Assembly (NCBI GenBank): GCA_034401135.1
Contig: JAWZSP010000009.1
Span: forward strand, 1,488,001-1,552,000
Reading direction: 5' to 3'
DNA: 64,000 bases
From: Volutella citrinella
Taxonomy: Eukaryota > Ascomycota > Sordariomycetes > Hypocreales > Nectriaceae
Positions 47,901-60,160 of this stretch are shown here, piece by piece. The translations under genes were made by a program, and so were the position numbers. The notes under the pieces are model-generated. The model was not told the origin of the DNA. It did no database searches and saw nothing but the letters and a program-made list of their open reading frames with translations. Each line of letters starts with the position of its first letter. Within the stretch, counting starts at the first letter, position 1.

Positions 47901-50488
47901 GTCTGTGCCGGGTCGTAGTGAACCATGGCCGATGAGCGAGCGCTGGGGGGCCATGGCCACCCCGTTACCCCCAGTCGCATGAATTCAGGGCTACTTCACC
48001 TACCCTGCACTAAAAACAACTGAAGGCGTGGCCTATCGAGTCTTGGGTGTTTTAGGAGTTGTGGCCTTGGTATCATCACGGTCGCCAGCCATCCAGTCTC
48101 TAAACAATGAGCATGGCCAAAAAGAGTGATATCGGCGGGGGAGCACATTATCTATCAGCGATAATAACGCAGACAGATTGGCCCTATGCAGCTCCATTAG
48201 ACGAGAGCACCCGGCTGCGAAACTGCCTACGCCGGCATATCGACATGGATGGGGAAACGTCTTCGACCAGTGAAACACGAGGCGGGCATTGTCGAGCTGT
48301 GTCTTGTCCGAGGGGCTGCCCACTTCGAACCTCAAAGGTTCAAGACTGCGTTCAAGTTTAACGTCGCGAATGTCTCAAATTCCACCAGACGCGAGTTTGC
48401 TTGGAGTCCGAGACCAGTTCCTAGCACTAGTTGCGATGCAATCAGACCAGGTGTGGACAGTTGGCTGGTTTCTGGCTCTCAGGCTGCACACTGTATCAAC
48501 AGTCGCACGAAGCCCTTCATAATGAGCAAACGACTACAAGCTCCATGGCTGAGGCGATCAAGGTTGAGTGACAACGCAGTGCGGGATCGCACCCAACACT
48601 AACTCGTTGACTTACCATGCCATCCCATTTTGGAGCTCTTACTTGACGAGGCTCTGTGCTCTCACCCTCAACTGTTTTGCACCATCACAGGACCCGCCTG
48701 AACCTTGTCCATCGTAGATCAAGTCGGTGTCGTCTTTCAAGCCTCTTCCACATGGAAAGAGACATGGTCCTACCAATTCCAGTCCGCCTCCATCTACAAT
48801 GCTAAATGTTAGAAACCGAGGTTTCACATTCATTCGAGAATTCAAGGACAGGCTGTTGAGATGTTTCTCATGCACAACCGACCAAGCCCGGCCTGGAAAC
48901 TGGTCTGACGACGTTGGCTCGGACGCATGTGAAATGAGTCAGTGCTGGTGGGGATGCCCTCCCTTTTAATAGAGATGCGCCATTTTTGGGGGCAACAGGA
49001 CCACGCGGAAAGGTATTGTCGACCCCATCTCTGCCCCAGAGAAGATGGGCATCGGCTGTTGTGTGGGGATGGACAGACTAGAAACTACGGCGAGCTCCTA
49101 CGCTGGCCTGTACTATGCATTGAGATAGAAATGCATGAACGGCAATCCTGCAAGGGCTCATCGGTAAGGTTAAAAGTCGCATGGCCCTTGGTGGTCGGAT
49201 TTTCGCAAGGGCCACCAGGTAGCGCGTCACACTTGGACATGGGGCCCCGGATAAGAAGGTGAGTGGAAAGCGGAAGTGCGGAATGACTGTAAGAAGACAC
49301 GAAGAACAGTGGAAAACCATGACCAACCGCAACTCTCATGTCTCCAGCACAGGGCTGGCGAGAGAAGAGGGAGGGCACGGGGGCGGGGCCCGGGCTGGTC
49401 TCGTGGACGGGGCTGATCTCGTTCGCGCTTCAGCCCGTGGGTGCGGCGGGTATTTCATGACTTTTCATCGTGTGTACTGTAGGACTGACTACACCCCTGA
49501 AAGAAGCGATGCGCATTCCCGCGCCTACCCATGTCCAGCTGCAGGCACGAAGCGGACTCTGCGGTGCCACAGTCTGTCCGGGAGCGAGCGGCATCGCATC
49601 GCGGGCTGTGGCAAGGCCTCGCGCCAAGATCTGGTGGTGGTGCGGGCATCCCGCGTCGTGCCGCATGCTATGTGAAAAAGACGCATGGTGCGTGAACGGG
49701 CGCCAGGGGTAAGCTCGCATTTGGTTGGGCCGTTTTGCGGGGAGGGGGGATCCATGGATAGAATAGCGACCTGACCTTGCCTTTTGGGAGGACTTTTTGT
49801 TCAATCAAAGCGAACGTAGGTGTTGTTGGTCCGGCAGGCAAATTCATCTGGCTCCGTCTTTGGGTTGCTCATCCGTACTCGTCAGGTAGGGCTGTTGGTG
49901 GCAGGCCATGGGACATGTTGGCAGACGCAGGGTTTGTGGCTTCTCTGTGCTGGGTCCTGGTGGCTTGCTGTTGGTGGCAGATCAAAGTTATCAGATGATC
50001 AGATAACCCGCCGCTTCCGATGGCTGCATCCTCCCCTCAACTGTCACCAACCCCACCGCAAGCGAGATTTTTTTCTTTTCAGCTCCAGGCCAACGGGCCG
50101 CCGTGATTTGGTGCCGTCGAAATTGGCCAAGGCTGGATCCAGCGGTGCTAGGCCGCATCCTGCCTGATGCCGGGCCCCTGACGGCCCTTCTGGGCATGGC
50201 CGCAGCGCCCGGTAACGCCATGCCGAACGGGCAATGGAGTGATTTTTTTATCAGATGGTTCCGATAAGATCCCCATGCAGTTAATGCTGCTCTTTGCGCC
50301 TCGGCTACGCACAGCACTGGGGCAGGGTCAGCTGTTTGTGCGAGGTGGATGGTAGATAAACCCATCCGCGTCCCATTGTCGACGGCCATCCCTTCTTGGT
50401 GTTTTTGTGCCTCCATCTCTGCAACCTCCCGAGTCGTCAACCCATCCACCAATCCACACATCCCAGATCCAGCTCCCCCTCGCCCGCC
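44948..50488. other. Long gene-poor region
   Basis: About 5.5 kb in which I can support no gene. Open frames are all under about 160 codons and lack signal peptides, domains or plausible exon partners. The first 250 bp are the CT-rich leader/promoter of the GPI protein to the left, and the last 130 bp are the CT-rich leader of the CFEM gene. No transposon ends or long repeats were noticed. Confidence 0.5.
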
Positions 50489-51107
50489 ATGAAGTTCTCC
50501 GTCGCCCTCCTCGCCGTCGCTGCCTCCAGCGCCACCGCCGCCACCATCTCCGAGTCGCTGCCCGAATGCGCCGTCAAGTGCCTCGAGAACGGCGTCAAGA
50601 CTGGCACCAACTGCGCCCTCAACGACAACAACTGCGTCTGCGAGGTCGACAACTACCGCAACACCTACACTGCCGCCCAGGCCTGCGTGCTCCAGGCCTG
50701 CGGTGCTGCCAAGTCCATTGGTTTGTGGTCCCCCCTTGTCTGTTGTCCGGGGCCTCGGTTCCCCTCCCCGCGACAGCCCGTGAACTTGTCAAGCAAATCT
50801 CACCCAAGCCGCGACACTAACACGCATCGCAGAGGAGGTCCTCCCCAAGGCTGCTGCCTTCTGCAGCTCTGTGACAGGCGGCGCCACGGCTCCCCCCGTC
50901 GACGAGAAGGACACGGCCAAGGAGACTGGCAAGAAGAGCGCGGACGCCGCCGCCACCACCACCGGCACCCCCTCGACCCCGACCGGCGGCGCCCAGGAGA
51001 CGGGCTCCGGCTCGCCCGCCACCACCTCGTCCAAGGGCGGCTCCTCCACCCTCGGCTCCGTCAGCGGCCTCGGCGCCGTCGTCCTCGGCCTCCTGGCCAT
51101 GCTCTAA
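50489..51107 (+). CDS. CFEM-domain GPI-anchored protein, two exons
   Basis: Proposed exons are 50489-50720 and 50833-51107, giving 168 residues. The intron is 112 nt with a GTTTGT donor. The signal peptide is MKFSVALLAVAASSATA. The CFEM domain (about residues 20-92) has all eight cysteines: ECAVKC, TNCALNDNNCVC, AQACVLQAC and AAFCSS. The Asp before the fourth Cys (ALNDNNC) corresponds to the axial heme ligand known from Candida CFEM proteins, so heme binding is possible. A Thr/Ser/Gly stalk and a hydrophobic tail (LGSVSGLGAVVLGLLAML) after a small-residue site predict a GPI anchor. CFEM proteins act in heme/iron capture, wall stability or host interaction; which applies here is not shown. The ATG was chosen because it starts the signal peptide. 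Confidence 0.93.
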
Positions 51108-52806
51108 GCGAGTCGGTTTGCATCTGCCTCTCGCAGGGTGTCACGATGTGCGAACCACAATAAAAAGAGGGGGTTTCGGCGCGTTTGTAGGGAAGCGTGT
51201 CTGGTGTTGGAATACGAATGGGTTAATTTAATACACGACGGCTGCGGCCTTTTCGACTTCAACTGAGGTGCCCTGACGGATGCGAGACGGTCTGTCTGCG
51301 GGTGATTGCGACATGGCGATGGCCTGTCGTGTGGAACCATGTGTACTCAATTTGGCCTGGCTTGACATATTAATTACCTGCCGCATGAGCAGCTATGCTT
51401 CGTCCATCTCGTTGATCTCGTCCGTTATTGTGTGTCTTTAATCGATCAGTTGCGCTCAACGGCGTGACAGGATGCTGAAGACGTAATGCGTAGGGTAACA
51501 AGACATCGTTGCTACAATTTTGGTGCTTGATCACATTGGGGATCTCGAGGCATGGGTGTACATCTTGCCTAGGGCCGGATACTGATGTAACGATGCAACT
51601 ATCATCGCTGGTATCTCAAGAATCTGATGAATCTTGGTAAGGTTCGTCGCAAGCTGCCAAGAATAGATCAAGATGCTTCTGAGCCAATGTGTTGTGAGTG
51701 AGTGTAGGGTATGGTGAGTAACACAGAGTTTCCGAGGACGGGTCCGATGGGGGTTGCAACTCTGGAGGAGCAACACAGTCAGCGATTGAAGGGACTTTGG
51801 ACTACGGCGAAATGACTGGGCCATGTCCACAATATCGCATTGCCTATTAAGCATCTCATGTGGGACTTTGGTGTGCGATGGAGGGACCTTTTTGTTAGTG
51901 AGAGCCTCAGCCACTGCGGCACAGCATCCACGGCCAGATGTTGGTCAGCCAATTCTCGCCCGCCAACACAGCCTCACCGAAAATATTACAGCCTGCGATT
52001 TCACCGTGAAAAAAGGTCCTGGCGCTTCAGTCTCCACACTAACCAAGATGCCTGGATGGGCACTGACAGCCTCGGCTACGGAGCATCTCCCGATCTGTTA
52101 CCATTTCTCGCAAAACCCAGGGAATCTTGCCAGTCACCGACATTATGATCCATCACAGGCCCCCACCTGTGCCAAGGCTGTGCCCTCGGAGCTGAAAAAG
52201 CGGTCGTGGACATGATGCTCATTTCAAAAAGGCGCGCAGCAGGATTTGCCCAAGTCTTTTTGCTGTCGCAGACTGCATTTCCTCGAAGTGCCAAGATGGA
52301 GGGACGCGATCCCATCACGATGAACCACGGGGCTGCAAGGGGCGTCAATCCATCGCCAAGTCGCCAAGTCGCCAGGTAGGGCGCGAGGGACGTTGACGTT
52401 TTTTCTTTTGGGCTGGCCGTCTCCCCAAAAGGGACCCCTCGTCTGTTTCGCTAGCGCGCGCGGACAGAAATAGCCAAAGAGAGGCCTGTCCGCTACTGCA
52501 CGAGACCACCGTGGACGGACATGCGCCGGGGGGGTTGGGGATTGGGGGGAAGGTTAATAGTAAACGGTCCAGTCAGAGGCAGGCAGGGCTCATCCGTCAG
52601 GATCAAATCGAGACACGGCGGGTAGTCTACCCTGATTTTGGGATTGGATCTTGGGGTTTTTTTGGTGGTTTGATTGCGAGTTTAATTTTAGGTTGGACGA
52701 TGTGACTGCATCGATTGGATGAGATGCGACGACTTCGGAGGAGGATGAGCTGCCACTGCATCATCGTCAGATGGCCACACGCACAAGGTCTCAGAATGAG
52801 AAGCTT

Positions 52807-52807
<1 letters not shown>

Positions 52808-52854
<47 letters not shown>
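52808..52854. repeat. Compound (CA)n(GA)n microsatellite
   Basis: Seventeen CA units followed by about seven AG units, uninterrupted, in noncoding DNA. It is the longest dinucleotide tract noticed in the window. Confidence 0.97.
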
Positions 52855-52855
<1 letters not shown>

Positions 52856-55283
52856 CAGGGCCAGGAACGGCGTTGTCAAGGTTCTGACCCCTCGCGCTCT
52901 GTTGCCGCCATGTTTCTCCCGAGCGCCACGCGGGACAGCGACTAGGCCAAGCCACGGCACGTTTGTGGGTTCCAGTGGAGGTTTCGTCTGAGGTGAGATG
53001 TGCTGACCACATGTCCCTGTCGCGATGATAGCCTACCTAATGTTCGTCGCTGCTGGCAGTGACATTCAGCCGCCGGGAGGGCGCCATGCGGGCCATAGCT
53101 CTTAGGCTGTGTAACAGCGAGTGGGCGCTGTAGCTTCGGAGACTCGGAGCCGGAGTCGTCGCCTCATGTTTCGGCCATATTACGGGTCGGATGACGCCCC
53201 CTCTCATGCTCTCTCTCCTACCCCCGGAGAATGCCTCTATCGTCGACGTGCATCCTTCAGCCTACATGCCATGCTAGCCTGCTGCTCTAGCTCGCTGCTC
53301 GCCGGGATGCGCCAACGTTGGGGCCGTTGATCAGGATCCATAGCTCAGTCGTGGCGCGATAAGCTTCGCGCTGGCGGTGCTGCGATGCTGCAATGCTGCC
53401 ATATTACACTCTTTTTATGCACATGCGGCTGACTTTCGACGGGAACTTTGGAGAGGCTGACAAAGTGCGAGGGCCATTGAGTGCTTAGGCGAGGTGCCGG
53501 TGTGACTGAACCGATGCTGATCATGTCGGGCATTGACTCAGCTCACTGCAACTCTCGACGGACGCAAGTTGGCCCGGCCCACTGAGAGAGAGCGCGCAGT
53601 CAAGGCTGCCATTATGCTAGGACGAGCTGTGATGCGATGCGCCCTGCGGAGCGCCTCAACGGGCCAGGCCACACTGCAGCACTACGTTGTATGCTGGGTC
53701 GCATCCCATGCTGAGTGTGGTGCCAGCTCGGGAGTTGGATGGCGAATGAGGGCGGCCCAATGCCATCCAGGGATCTGTCTTGTGCGCCCCATCCCATCCC
53801 TCCCATCCATCCCGTCTGCCCCCATCATCCCGAACCACCACCCACCCGCTCTGTTGCTCCCCGCGCCGGCTTGGCTGCTTGGTTGGCTCGCTCGACTTCC
53901 GCCGACTGCAGATCTCGGCGTAGTATTCGATTAGCTCCAGTGCCGCTCGGATGCGCGATTGCTCATGGCGCTGTGGCGATACGAACGAAATCACTCGGTC
54001 TGGTCAGCAGCAGCGTCGTCCCGGCCGAAACAAGAGAAGAGCTGCGTGAAAAGACGCCCCTCGGCATCGAGTACGATGCTTGGCGGCTCTAGGGAGTCTT
54101 GGCTGCGTCGCCGATGGACGTGGAAGGAAACCCGAGCCAGCTCCCAGTGCCTTGAGTGCTACATTGAGGGGCAGCTAGGCGAAAATCACTTTGTAGTGCT
54201 GGCAACACCTCATGTCATCATCCTCATAATCATCATCATGCACCGGCCGGAAACACTACTCTGCGCAGGCCCCCGCGATGCAGTCATGCCCATCGTCATC
54301 CCATCCATCCGCCCACCAATTCCATTCTATTCCATGTAAATTACTTACCTGTCACGACAGTCGACCGCCCGCCGGCCCCAGCTGCCACCCTGCCCTGCCC
54401 CGCGGCGAAGGACCGCTGCGCCAGGCTGTAGATGGAGCCCAGCGCGACATGGACCACATCTGTCACCCAATAATAGCCACAGCACCAGACCCCTGGCCTG
54501 ACATGTCCTTGGGGGTCCCTTAGGGCTGCGTAGCAGGGGCACAGGGCGCGTCGGATGCCTGTGTCAGGAACCTGGGCAATTGCCTACTGCGACGTGAAAG
54601 GATTGGATTGATCTGGATGGCCCTTACGCTGGGGGGGGGGATGGATCTTTTGCCGCTGGCTGTAGGCGCCCTCCCCCCTGTGGGATTCCTACGGCCGGGG
54701 GCGGTAGGGGCCATTTCTTCCTTCGTCGACACGAATTGCTCCCCGGGTCTTTCGATGGCAGCACCAGTTCACACCCACGCGCACCACAAGTCCCGCGGGC
54801 TGCCTTGTGAATGGACCTTGTGCTCGTTGTCGCCCGGGGATCGTATGCCCACGCCGATCGCTCCATTGGCTGCCGCCGCGTGAGCCCGTGGGTGGATACG
54901 CCTCAGCCCGCCGGCGGCCAAAGGTGCAGATTGCCTTGGACGGCGGACATGGGACATGGGACATGGACGGGGCCGCAGACATCGGATGGGGTTTGCAACT
55001 TGCATCATCCGTGGCGTCCTGCACGCCCGTGCCCGGCCCTGCCCTGTCCTGGCTTACTCTCCGACTTACATCACGGCCCACCATGCCTGCTCCTCCTCCT
55101 CTCATGGCTCGCCGGTCCTGCAGTGTCTCTCTCTGTTACACTATCCTATAGTTCAAGCCTCCCGGCCTCCCGTCCCCGGCAGAGTTCGTTCCTCCAGCCC
55201 CCCGTTGCACGCCTCACTGCACGCAGGAACGAAGCTTATTTACACAAGTACACATCTGGTGTATACACACATCTACCCATCTG

Positions 55284-55294
55284 TATATATATAT
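55284..55294 (+). promoter_or_regulatory. Putative TATA element of the chitin-deacetylase-like gene
   Basis: An alternating TA run about 110 bp upstream of the ATG at 55404, followed by a CT-rich leader (CCTCCCTCTCTCCC type), as is common in strongly expressed fungal genes. Confidence 0.45.
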
Positions 55295-55403
55295 CCTCAC
55301 ATCCCTCCTCCCTCTCTCCCTCTCTCGACCAGCTCTCTCTCATCCACCCTCCGCCTCAGTGCCTAGCCTTGGTACATCATCACTTGCTTGTTCACCTGTC
55401 GCC

Positions 55404-56231
55404 ATGCTCGCCCGACTAGCCCTCAACCTCCTCATCGCCGTCGCTGCGGCGTCGCCTCTCGTCCAGAAGCGCCAGGGCGCTGTCGCCATCGCCGCCTGCT
55501 CCGTCCCTGGCAAGGTCGCCCTGACCTTTGACGATGGCCCCTTTTCCTACACGGATGCCGCCCTGGACACGCTCCGCGCAAGAGGCCACAAAGCCACCTT
55601 CTTCCTCAATGGCCAGAACTGGGGTTCTATCTGGAGCTTCCAGCCTACCGTCAACCGCATGATCAATGAGGGCCACCAGGTCGGCTCACACACGTAAGTC
55701 TCTCTCAGTGCTGCCCCTTGGATCCGGGAGCATCGTCCAACTGACGCCTGTCTGCAGATGGAGTCACCCGCATCTTTCTGCGCTGAGCCCCGCAGATGTC
55801 ACCTCACAGATGGTGCAGCTAGATGACGCCCTCGTCTCAATCATTGGCAAGAAGCCTATCTACATGCGCCCTCCCTTCTTCGACTGGAACCAGGAGACCC
55901 TGAATGTCCTCAACGGTCTTGGATACAAGATCATCCACGCCAACATTGACACCAACGACTGGGATGTCCCCAGGATTGGTGTCCAGGCAGCCATCGCCAA
56001 CTTCCGCAACGGACTGGAGGCCCACGGCTCCATCTGCCTGGCCCATGACGTGCATGCTGCGACTGTCAATGAGATTCTCCCCGCTATGCTAGACATCCTC
56101 GAAGCGAAGGGCCTCAAGTGTGAGTTTCATCCCCCGCATGTCCAATGGCATTCATCCACTGACTCCTTGCAGCCGTGACCGTTGGCGAATGTCTCGGCGA
56201 GACGGACCCCAACTCCTGGTACCGAGTATGA
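55404..56231 (+). CDS. Secreted polysaccharide deacetylase (CE4), chitin-deacetylase-like, three exons
   Basis: Proposed exons are 55404-55693, 55758-56119 and 56173-56231, giving 236 residues. The signal peptide is MLARLALNLLIAVAAASP, followed by a Lys-Arg site (QKRQ). The five CE4 motifs are present: TFDDGPFSY (catalytic base D43, metal ligand D44), HTWSHPHL (metal ligands H96 and H100, rebuilt across intron 1), RPPFFDWN, DTNDWD and LAHDVH. CE4 enzymes remove acetyl groups from N-acetylglucosamine polymers. In fungi the usual substrate is chitin, giving chitosan. There is no chitin-binding module and no GPI tail, so it should be a small secreted catalytic domain. It is convergent with a chitin synthase 1 kb away, which suits a wall role but may be chance. 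Confidence 0.93.
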
Positions 56232-57219
56232 CAAAGGGCTCGATTTAATGGCAAGCGATGAAAGCATTTCTTACTCTGTTTGATACCTTTGTATATGGCG
56301 TGGATACATACAGCTGGAGAGTGAAGATATCATGAATCTCATATATACACGGTGCATTTTTATTCCCGACAAATTCAAAATTATTCAAGACATCTCATCG
56401 GGCGATGACACTGGTCTCGTGTTGGCTTCATAGTAGTGCGTTAGTGTCACTAGCCTCTTGATCGCAAAAGCTCCGGGAGTTGCGCCAAGCCGAAACCTTG
56501 TGTCGGCAGTGGTCGCCAATAGGACACCCTCAGCCCGAGACGCGCTGTAGCCGCGCAGCTGGGTGTCACGAATGGGACGCAGGTGGAAACCCTATCTCCA
56601 GACGGGGTTGGGGTTGGTTCGCTCTCCAAGATTGCCGATGGAGATCAAAGCATCTGACTGGGCGTCTCAAGGGCGGATGAGACAATCTCATCGGCATCAA
56701 ACGAGATGACGCAAGACAGCATCTGGTCAGATTCACTTGTTCCTGACCCGGACGCCACAGGAGCCAAGGATGGGAGGGAAATGCTGTTGTTGCACATGGG
56801 AAACCATCGACCACCCAGCACTACGGACACGGACGAAGCAGTTGAACGGTTACGCCAGACACCATTATTCGTATCAGACGTCACACACTATGGCGCCATG
56901 CTCGTGTTTGAGCATCAGGTGGTTGTGTCCCAAAAAGGAGTGCCCACTCCATTAAATAAGTACCATTCTAACAAATATCAAACACAGGTCGCACCAGCTC
57001 CGGCTGTCTGCGAAATCTAAACCATGCAAGCCACGTGCGTGCGGCTCGGCTCCTTGCACAACGAGCTTAAAAATGAAACCCAAAAGTAGATGTGCAGAAG
57101 AGAAAGACAATGCCATCCAAAATGCTACTAACACTGGTATATCCAAATAATTCTCCAGGAATAGATAGGCCCAATTACAATTTCCACCCTTCATTCCCAG
57201 GGCCATGCTTTCTTTCATT
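56232..57219. other. Convergent intergenic region
   Basis: About 1 kb between convergent stops. Short open frames only. AT-rich near 56,260-56,400 and 56,950-57,150, fitting 3' untranslated regions. Confidence 0.5.
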
Positions 57220-60160
57220 TTAGTTGCGTGCAAAGCAGCACATCAGACTCGTCTTGCCCATGAACCAGAGGAATCCGATGAAGCGGATGATGGACAGCAG
57301 AGCCGTCGAGTACAGGAGGAACTTGAAGTAGTATGGGGTGCGAGTCTTTGCAGCTTCCTGTTGACACGGTTAGCACCCGCCTGGGCATATCTGGTCGTGT
57401 TTGATGTGGTTTGACTTACCCCAACGCCCAGGAACGCAAAGTCATCAGTAGTAATGGCGATGACAGCAACAATGTTTGAGAACAACCAGGACGAGACCAA
57501 GCCGGTTCGGAAAGACTTGTAACCGTCCTCAACATCCTTGGTCTCTGGCTGGTCCTCGGCCATGTCCTTCATCGGCGCGAGAGCTCTTCGGACCGTCTTC
57601 TCAAACTGGCTGTCAATGTCTTCCTGTTCCTTGACGGCCTCTTCCACCTCGGCCTCGTCCTTTTCTCCCTTGATGACGTTGGCAGACGGCAGCGACTCGG
57701 CCTTGTCGGATCCCTTTGTGCCCCACGACACGTCGTGCCAGTTATTAAATGCATAGACCATTAGGATATTAATGTAGGTCGACATGAGGAAAAGATACTG
57801 CGGGAACGAGTGGAACATGTGCCACGGGTCGAGGTAGATGAAGGAGGCGACAAAGTTGAGGCCGTAAATCGTAACAATCGCAATCAGAATAACACCCGCA
57901 ATGCCCCTGTTGCCGAAAAAGCTGTCCCAGAAGTCGGCGCCCGACGCAAACGAGATTTGGTCCGCGATGGGCTCGCTCAGCGCACGATACACTAGATAAA
58001 AGGTGAGGACGAGGATGTAGCCTTGGATCAGACCAAAGACGAAGAAGGAAACGACGTAGGTGTACTTGGAGCCCTTGGGTCGGTTTCCGAGGGCCAGAAT
58101 GAACTGCAGCATGATGAATGCCACGTACAGATAGCGGAGCAGGATGTTGAGGGTGGGCGTGACCTTGTCGCCAAACGGCCAGCCGTGCACTGGCGGGTCA
58201 GCCTTGAGATCGGGTGTCCCGACGAGGTCCATGATGACAGTGGTTGTGAGATAGTAGGAGGCAAGCGAGAACCAGGCGAAGAGGACGTTGAAGAAGTTGT
58301 ACACCAGCTGCACATGCAGGAAGAACATGCGGATAATGTTGTGGCCGCTCTTGTACATGCGACCGAAATGCATCAGCGAGTAGAGCGAGGCGGCAAAGGA
58401 GCCGTTGAGCCAACGACGTCGCTGGCCGATGAACTCCGCCGCGCCCTCGGGCACGTCTGTCTCGCCCTTGGCCGCCTTGATGTAGGAGAGGTGCCACTTC
58501 TGGCCAGCCTTGGCCACGAGTTCGAAGCAGAGGATGCGGTCCTCGGCAAGGAACATGTTCTTCTTGAAGATGTTCATGCCGTCGATGCCCTTTTTGCCTA
58601 GAATCTTGGAGAGCGTGTGATCGCCGTGGAAGTACTGCTCCAGGGGCCGACCCATGATGGCCCGGAAGCGGTACGCCGAGAAGGCGCCCGGCAAGACGCT
58701 GACATATCCAAAGGCGCTTTCTAGGGGTTTATCCAGGATATTAGAAATCTTATACTCAAAGTTCTGGACGGCAACCAGGGGGTTGATGAGCTCGCGTCCA
58801 CCCTTGCCCAGCATGGCGTGGATTTCTCCGCAAGCGCCGCCGAGATGCTTGTCATTGTAGAAGCCCTCCCACAGAGACAGCAGGGCGCGAGGTCCAGGCT
58901 TGGTTCCGGCATCAATCAAGATGGCCACCTCGGGGTTCAGGATTCGTCCAAAGGCGTTGAACAACCAGCGATGCGAATTGATCTTCTTGCTGTTCTTCTG
59001 CTTGAGACAGAAAATAAATTGCACCGGGGGCAGGTTGTTTGACTTTTCCTTGGCGGGCCGGACGAGCTGCTGGTTCGGCGTGATGGAAATCTGACTCGTA
59101 TACTCGAAAATGTGGGCGACAGTCTCTTTTCCGTCAACATCCTTCTTGATAACGCCGTCCTGGTAGATGCCAATCGTGGCCAGCACGTCAAAGACATTCT
59201 TGTCGACCTTGTCGATACCATCAAACACGAGACATACGACGATCTTTTGCCAAGCCGGACCGCCCTTGTTCCAGAAGCCAGACTTCTTCAGGTTGACAAT
59301 ATCGCGAATATTCTGCATTGTTCCGTGCAGAGTTCGGGCCAAGAGAACCTTGTCTTCGTTGTAATACGTGATTGCGATGAGGAGTTCGGTGTGGCGATTG
59401 TACATGCGCGGTCGCAAATCATAGCCGTTCCTGAGGGTGAAGTCGTTGGGATCGCATGTAGCGGCGGTGTATCGCATCTTGGTGAATTCCTCGGTGGCGC
59501 CCTCGGCGCCGGCATACTGCGGCTCGATGGCGTTCTTGATGGCAGAGGGGACGGGGTAGTCGATGCTGAGGACGGAGCCCTGCACCAGCTTGACCTTTCG
59601 GGTTCGCGACCGCTTCAGGCCGCCAGCACCGTCGTCAATGGCCGGCTGCTGCTGTCGGCGCACCCAGCTCTCCTCGGGGTCGGCCATGTGCGACATTGGC
59701 CGGCTGGTGTGGAAGTCGACGTCGCCATAGTGGTCAAAGGTCGCCGTGCCATTGCTCGATCCAGAGGAGCCGGGAACAGCCAGGTTGTTGGCAGTTCCGG
59801 GGGCGTAAGTCTCATGAAGAGTAACCCCGGGCGCATAGGTCTCGGACAGACTGTATGCCGATGTGCGTCCCTGGTGGTTGCCCGTGTCAAAGTAGGCTGG
59901 CTCGTATGGTGAGCCAGAGTGAGGGTCATTCAATAGCCCAGAGTGAGGGTCACTCAGTAGCTGGCGGTTGGCCTCGAAGTCCTGCTCCACGGGGAGAGTC
60001 TGATACTGTGGGCACAAGATTAGAGATGGGCTCCGAGCAAGAGGATCAATGGATAGGCAGTTCAGCTTACGCTGGCATCTTGTGAGAGGTTTTGCATCGG
60101 CACTTGGGGAGGAGAATCTTCATCGCGGCTGTCGTGCCGGCGGACCCTGTCGTAGTTCAT
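57220..60160 (-). CDS. Chitin synthase, class III type, three exons
   Basis: Proposed minus-strand exons are 60160-60071, 60005-57420 and 57357-57220, giving 937 residues. It polymerises UDP-GlcNAc into chitin at the plasma membrane. The hydrophilic N-terminus is short. The linker [20 protein letters not shown], then [20 protein letters not shown] and [16 protein letters not shown], match my recollection of class III enzymes (Neurospora chs-1, Aspergillus ChsB). Catalytic motifs present are [17 protein letters not shown], the acceptor region [10 protein letters not shown] and [10 protein letters not shown]. At least six membrane helices follow. The last exon restores a typical end ([20 protein letters not shown]). 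The 5' leader is rich in TCC repeats on the coding strand (60,172-60,196). Class III enzymes are specific to filamentous fungi and needed for hyphal growth. Confidence 0.96.

Larger units (their letters stand above)
51108..55403. other. Long gene-poor region with microsatellite
   Basis: About 4.3 kb without a supportable gene. It contains a compound CA/GA microsatellite (52808-52854) and GC-rich low-complexity stretches at about 53,770-53,900 and 54,640-54,720. The right end carries a TATA-like run and a long CT-rich leader before the deacetylase. Confidence 0.5.
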
